Of a DNA stretch of 64,000 bases, positions 58,866-64,000 are shown piece by piece. The first letter of the stretch is position 1, and each line of letters starts with the position of its first letter. Below the pieces are notes generated by a model that was given only the letters and a program-made list of their open reading frames with translations, was not told the DNA's origin and did not search any database. Both the position numbers and the translations under genes were made by a program. The stretch comes from Isoetes taiwanensis (Eukaryota > Streptophyta > Lycopodiopsida > Isoetales > Isoetaceae): the NCBI GenBank assembly GCA_021234155.1, contig JAJEKV010000065.1, positions 4,641,594 through 4,705,593 of the forward strand, given 5' to 3'.

Positions 58866-61800
58866 AAAATGATGTTGTCCGCAGCATCGTGGTTCTCCCC
58901 ACCTTGGGATCTTCTTAACCTGCAATCAACTTGATGCATACAATTTATTATTATTATACTTACACAATTATTAGAATTACTCTAGGGTAATGTTTAAGAC
59001 ATTACTGTACTATTTCATTATCCAATTAACTTATCACTTCATAACTTAATCAACGCAAGGTAATTACTAACCTTACTTAATACAACATTTAAGTTTATCA
59101 AAGTCTATCAATTTCATACAAAATTTACACTTCCAAGGTACTCTTCATCCCTTGCAACACGTTTTAACAAAATTTGTGTTGCAAGTCGTTGTACCGTGAA
59201 ATCCTGCATTAATTTTACAATATCTATAATTACATCCTTACTAGCTTACACAAGATTTAAGCGATTAGTTTCAATTGTAAAAATCACAACTACTCTAGAA
59301 CTATGTATACAAGTGCTCGTGATGCAACTCCCCGCCGGTTCTTCGTTCTCATTGGCCTCCTGGATTCACACCACACTAGAATATTAATGTAAAGTTGGTT
59401 ATAAGGGAACCACCCCATCTATCTACATGAATGCATGACTAATCTCCCGGCGTAGGAAGAGGATGCTTCTTCCATCGTGGCCGTGGAGACAGCGCCCTAT
59501 AATGCCTATATGACGCTCATGCCTACACATTTAGTTGCCTGAGACGTGGAGGATAGGGTCCTTCCCGTATTTGGGCGTGAAGGATAGGGTCCTCCCCGTA
59601 GGCATTGACTAGAGGTGCTTTCCTATCAATGCATTCCTGAATGACCTCTTATCTCTCGAGGTCGTCTACTTCCATGAGACGGAAGTAGACTTTTTAATCT
59701 ACCTTCTAACTCCTCTAAGCAAAACCGCGGTCATGCCTACAATGACATTACACCACGTCCTAGAGATCACCGTAGTGGTCCCATCATCGGTAATTACGCA
59801 TGCAACCCATACCTGGCATAGGTTGCATGCGTAGATTAATCTTAACTACACATGAAATTAATCTAAACACAAATCGACATGCCTGAGCCGATTTTTTTGC
59901 TGGCTCCTTTAATGCATGTGATTAACATAATTACCCTAAGGTAATATTTATGAATTAACATTATCATAATATCGGATACATTACTTCCGATCGTACAATT
60001 ATATTTACTCTAAGCTTTGCAATATTTAACAACTTTTAGATCGCGATTATTTAAACAATAACCCTGATTTAGACCTATTGTTACATAGACAAGGTTTTAA
60101 TTATCATACACAAGAATTAGATGTGCTTCTTATTCTCTTCCTTGGGTCCTGCATTACCCTTGGAAGTATATTCCTAAGATGCACTTAAGTATATCTGAAT
60201 TCTATTTTCTATTTATATTTATAAGGACCCGAGGTCATATAGCTATCCTTGGAAGGAATTGCATCCTTGCGAAGGATTAATTAACATGCTACCTCACATT
60301 ACCATTGTTATTTAACTTATTTCCCTATGATACATATACGTACAGCAAATTCTATGCAGTTATTAGGATCTATATTTAACTTGTCAATAAGACACATTAA
60401 AGCTTATTATACATGGGCACACCTTACCTAAGGCTAGAACGCATCCACCCATTGAGCCGGCGTGGAGTAGTTTGGAGATGACTTGGTCGTTGCATTGCTC
60501 CCATATTTTTGCTCCACTTCATTGGTGTAGTTAGCTATCACGTCAGTCTCGCACGTTGAAGGCCTCCTGTTCATTCACTTCGGCTTTATTTGGTCAATTC
60601 GATGGCCCTTCAATCCCTAAGATGCAAGTACGTTCAATCATAAGATTGAGCCCCCCCACTTTCTTCGAAAGAAAATGGTCTTGCACCCCTTCAATGACGT
60701 TGTACACACCGTCATATCTATTCTCTCCTCTTAAGAGGTTATACGCTTCTTACTTAGCGCATTAATTTACTAGCCTTAGCTAACATATATAACCATCTAA
60801 GATGGATGCACATATTATGTTATTATTTATTTCAATATAGTTATGGGTTACCTACTTAGTTAGAACGATTCTAAACCACAAGGTTTTGTCATCATGACAA
60901 TTCCTCTTGTCTCAAAAGACTATTTGATTACTATAATTCTTATTTTAGATGTACCTTTCATGTACTATTCTTTTGTATTCTAGAGATTCCCCCTTTCTTA
61001 GTTATTTAAACTCTTGGAATATTCCTACCAATCGAATTGATGCCATCGTAACAAGTTGGCCGGACTTGCTTGATTACTTCTTTTCTTTCGGTTGGATTAT
61101 TCTTTTGGAGGTACTAGATTTATACGTGGTCAACAATTATCCTAGTAATGATTCCTTCTTAGCGAGGTGATCAATCTCACCAAGTGGTTTCAATACGTTG
61201 GATGTCTGTTAATAATCGTGTATAATTTTAGTTACTCCTATGCATTTCCTTCCCAATACTTGACGCTTAGCTCAATATTGGGGCAATCCTTTTAGCGAGA
61301 ATATCTGGAAATGCCTTCTAATCCCAATATGGATGTTACCGTCCATACATTTAACCTACTAGGCCCCCATGGCCTTAGATCCTCGAGTTTGCTAGAAGCT
61401 CATCCACTCGTTGCTTGCTTGAAGCAGCAAGGTAACGTTCTTCGGAGTAGCTCGATACTTCAGTCTCCTTGACGGTGGCTCCTCTTTAGATGTAGGGGCT
61501 GGAGGCTTTGATGGCGTAGTTGATCACTTGAAATCTTCCATGCCGCTTTTCAAAAGCCTGAAGGTGGCGCCGTTGAAAGAGATCTTTCATCTTGAACTCT
61601 TTGTCTTGGCAGCTAAAGGACGACTCTGTATCCGATATTGTTTCTTCGACTCCATCGACGTCTCCTACGTCAAGTCCTCTTGTCGTTATCGTGTTGCCCG
61701 AAGAGTGTTGACGATGTTGATTGCTTCACCCCCGCAAATTGCCTGACATCTCTTCCTTTGATCTGTTACGCTATGGGAGGGAAGGAATAACAAGGGAACT

Positions 61801-64000
61801 ATATATGCAAAGCATATAACTTACATAATTACAATTACTATTAGAGCTATTAGGTCCCCCTTGTGCCTCCCTTCGAGTTGCACACCTACTCCTTGGCAAT
61901 GTCATCGGTGTTCCTCCCGGTGCAATGGTGTTGACGATCTATATCCTCCTATTTGTACGTCGGCTCGTACTCCGGGGTAACTTGTTGATATACTTGGGCC
62001 CTCCGATGTTTGTCGGCTATGGCACAACACGCTTTGTATCACATTCTAACTAAAGGTGTGCTGGTCGTTGATGCTTCGACATTTCGATCTGCTTCCTGAT
62101 CCTGTTCTCGGGCGGTAATTGTTCCCCCTTCATGATACTTGAAGCTATTTGGAGGCGTCTCTTGAGGCTGTGCGCGATTCCTTTGGCTATACTCCTCTGG
62201 AGTTGTTCTCTTCTGCAATTGTTCTTTGAATCATCCATCGTTGGGTTCACCAAGTTGCATGCAAGTCCGCGTGCCAGTCATTGGCTCGCCTCGCCTAGTT
62301 GCTTCTCCATCGAGCTTCCAATCTTCCTTGTTTGATCCCCTCGATCACATGGCTCTGACGTTGTCACGTCCCTCAGTGCTATGCCGTCTTCTTGTCTTGA
62401 GGTACCTTACGGTGGCTTTGATTGTGCTCGTCAGTTTTGATCTTCTTGTTGCCTCTAGGGAGCTCGTGGAAGAAGTCGGTTGCTAGCACTTCTCCAGCTT
62501 TCAGTTCCTGATCTTTGTCCCTCTATGCATGTCGGTCTCTCTGTCAAGTAAAGCATCATGACTCTCCTTCCTGCTGGCTATATTGTTGGGATGATGGATT
62601 CTTATATCTGCGCAGCTTGACCCTTGAGTTGAAGAAGTACCTGCCTTAGATATACTCTTGTCGTTGAATAGCCTGGCTATTATCTTGAACTCTCTTTTTG
62701 CCGAAGGTGCTTCAGTTGCTATCTTTGTCGTTAAGGTGTCGAATCCTTCTACCTTGGCCATTTGATGTGCCTATGTCGGAGATATGATCAGCTTCTTCTC
62801 TTCTAATTACTGGTAGGAGTACCTGACGAAGCCATCACCTAGTTGTTGAAGGCATATCTCCTCGTCGCAGTGCCTTTCGTAAGTGCATCTCCATCTAATA
62901 CATGTGTCATAGCGCATCACCCTATATTACCACAAGGTGGAATTATGGTCGTCGAGATGTTGCCTTCTTAGTTGGCTCGTTGATGTCGGGTCGTTCCTCC
63001 TTCTATTGTTGAGGCCACTCGTGTCATAAGTTCGTCAAGTATTGCTCCTGCCACAAGAGGTAGTGTTGCGTCCTGGCGATGTCCTGGTGCAGCGCTGATG
63101 ATCTTGACATGACCGGTGTTGTCTCTTATTCTGACATTGGGTGGACGAGTGGTCTTCTACTTGAGGGCACTTCCCGAAGTGTTTGGAGTCGAAGGTTTGC
63201 TTGGGCTCTGGTCGTTTCTCCCTCGTACTTGCTCTTCCATTTTGATCTTAGGCTATCGTTGTGCTTCCTTGCTTCCTTATTTGGTAGTCGAAGTGAAGGA
63301 GCTTCCTGATCTAAGCGCTAAATACGTAAAACATGACTCTAAACTCATGTTTCTCCACTATATGTGTGAACGCCCGAGATATACAATAGACATATATGCA
63401 TTTACCTTGGGATTTTAATTCATCCACTTTTCCAAAACAACTACGAAGATCTACTTAAATGTTTATACTCCTTTAGGGTTTCCCCTCCTCCTATCGTGTT
63501 TGATTCTTCGGTTTTGCTGCCTCTTCTTCGTTCTGGTTGACTCCAGGATTCCTTTGAGATGCTGCTACTATTGTTGAGCTTCATGTCTGATCCGAGCTCG
63601 TCACGCCAAGTTGCGAAGAGTGTTCGTCGATGTGATCCCTTGAAAAAGATGCTCCTCCTTAATGTGTATGTTCGTCGTGAGGAATGCGGTGACCGCTCAA
63701 CGTCCCTACATGCGGTGTGTCGTTGCAAGGTTGCCGATGTGCAGTGCCGTTGATCGCTTGAGTAGGATCACCTGGTTGTTGCAGTCGGGCATTCTTGGAT
63801 GTCTTCGAAGCTCTGAGATCGTGGTCGGTAGGCAGGCATTGTCATTCCTCTGCAGGTTGAATTTGAGTGCGACTCATGTTGCTTGGGCTTTGCTTCATTC
63901 CGAGGTGCCTCTCCTGTGCCTGGAAGTGTGATCATCTCCATTGCCCATACCATTCCTTTTGGTCGCCTTTGCGTGATTTGTACCTGCTGGCTAGGTCGTC
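58866..64000 (-). mobile_element. Inner region of element B, continuing past window end
   Basis: 58866-61107 supplies the 3' inner part that element A lacks here; 61108-64000 is the inverted counterpart of 57348-55037. On the minus strand around 60720-60560 one frame reads GVYNVIEGVQDHFLSKKVGG, which looks coding, but it is interrupted and I cannot assign it. No pol motifs were found. The size of the family can be reconstructed as about 10.8 kb. The 5' LTR, leader and ORF of B should lie beyond the right edge. Confidence 0.8.

Overview
This is nuclear DNA from a land plant. The host genes are plant-specific or of plant type: a pentatricopeptide-repeat (PPR) gene relic, a DUF641/GIL1-IRKI-type gene, a TOM1/THH1-type membrane protein gene with eleven short exons, and the circadian-clock gene ELF3. 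The rest is dominated by decayed plant transposable elements. The abundance of PPR relics, LTR elements, a Helitron and foldback DNA would suit a large-genome non-flowering plant such as a fern, but the sequence does not prove the lineage.

Layout. 1-1.1 kb holds a decayed PPR gene. 2.7-4.7 kb holds a deleted Ty3/gypsy element. 5.96-7.39 kb is the intact single-exon DUF641 gene. 8.6-23.9 kb is almost gene-free and carries local tandem duplications, a palindromic block, a copia remnant and a 390-bp segmental duplication. 23.87-24.62 kb is a long foldback element whose centre is a pre-miRNA-like hairpin. It lies just upstream of the TOM1-like gene (25.09-28.06 kb). ELF3 runs on the minus strand (32.00-29.35 kb) and is recognisable along its whole length, but several small frame breaks interrupt it. 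32.3-39.3 kb is a mosaic of repeated segments: two copies of a LINE reverse transcriptase piece, a fragment of Helitron helicase, and a second copy of the ELF3 upstream region fused to that helicase fragment. A decayed Helitron (Rep HUH plus PIF1-like helicase) fills 39.8-42.9 kb. 44.7-45.4 kb has gypsy and LTR debris. 45.7-47.7 kb is a broken multi-exon gene that puts an FCP1/NIF-type phosphatase domain beside a ULP1-type cysteine protease domain.

50.3-64.0 kb is the most unusual region. A plus-strand LTR element (A: 1,554-bp 5' LTR, tRNA-Met primer site, long leader, acidic ORF) is interrupted at 57,348 by a second member of the same family in the opposite orientation (B: 1,504-bp 3' LTR with adjacent polypurine tract, running off the window end). 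I see no reverse transcriptase, integrase or protease in either copy, so the family looks non-autonomous. Its leader holds five copies of a 63-65-nt element that can fold into two nested stems. The first three copies are spaced exactly 213 bp apart. This repeated structured leader with a gag-position ORF of unknown family is my best candidate for something undescribed.

Limits: all calls come from reading the sequence and from knowledge of the families. No alignment, folding or database search was run. The frame breaks in ELF3 and the TOM1-like gene could be real or could be long-read assembly errors.
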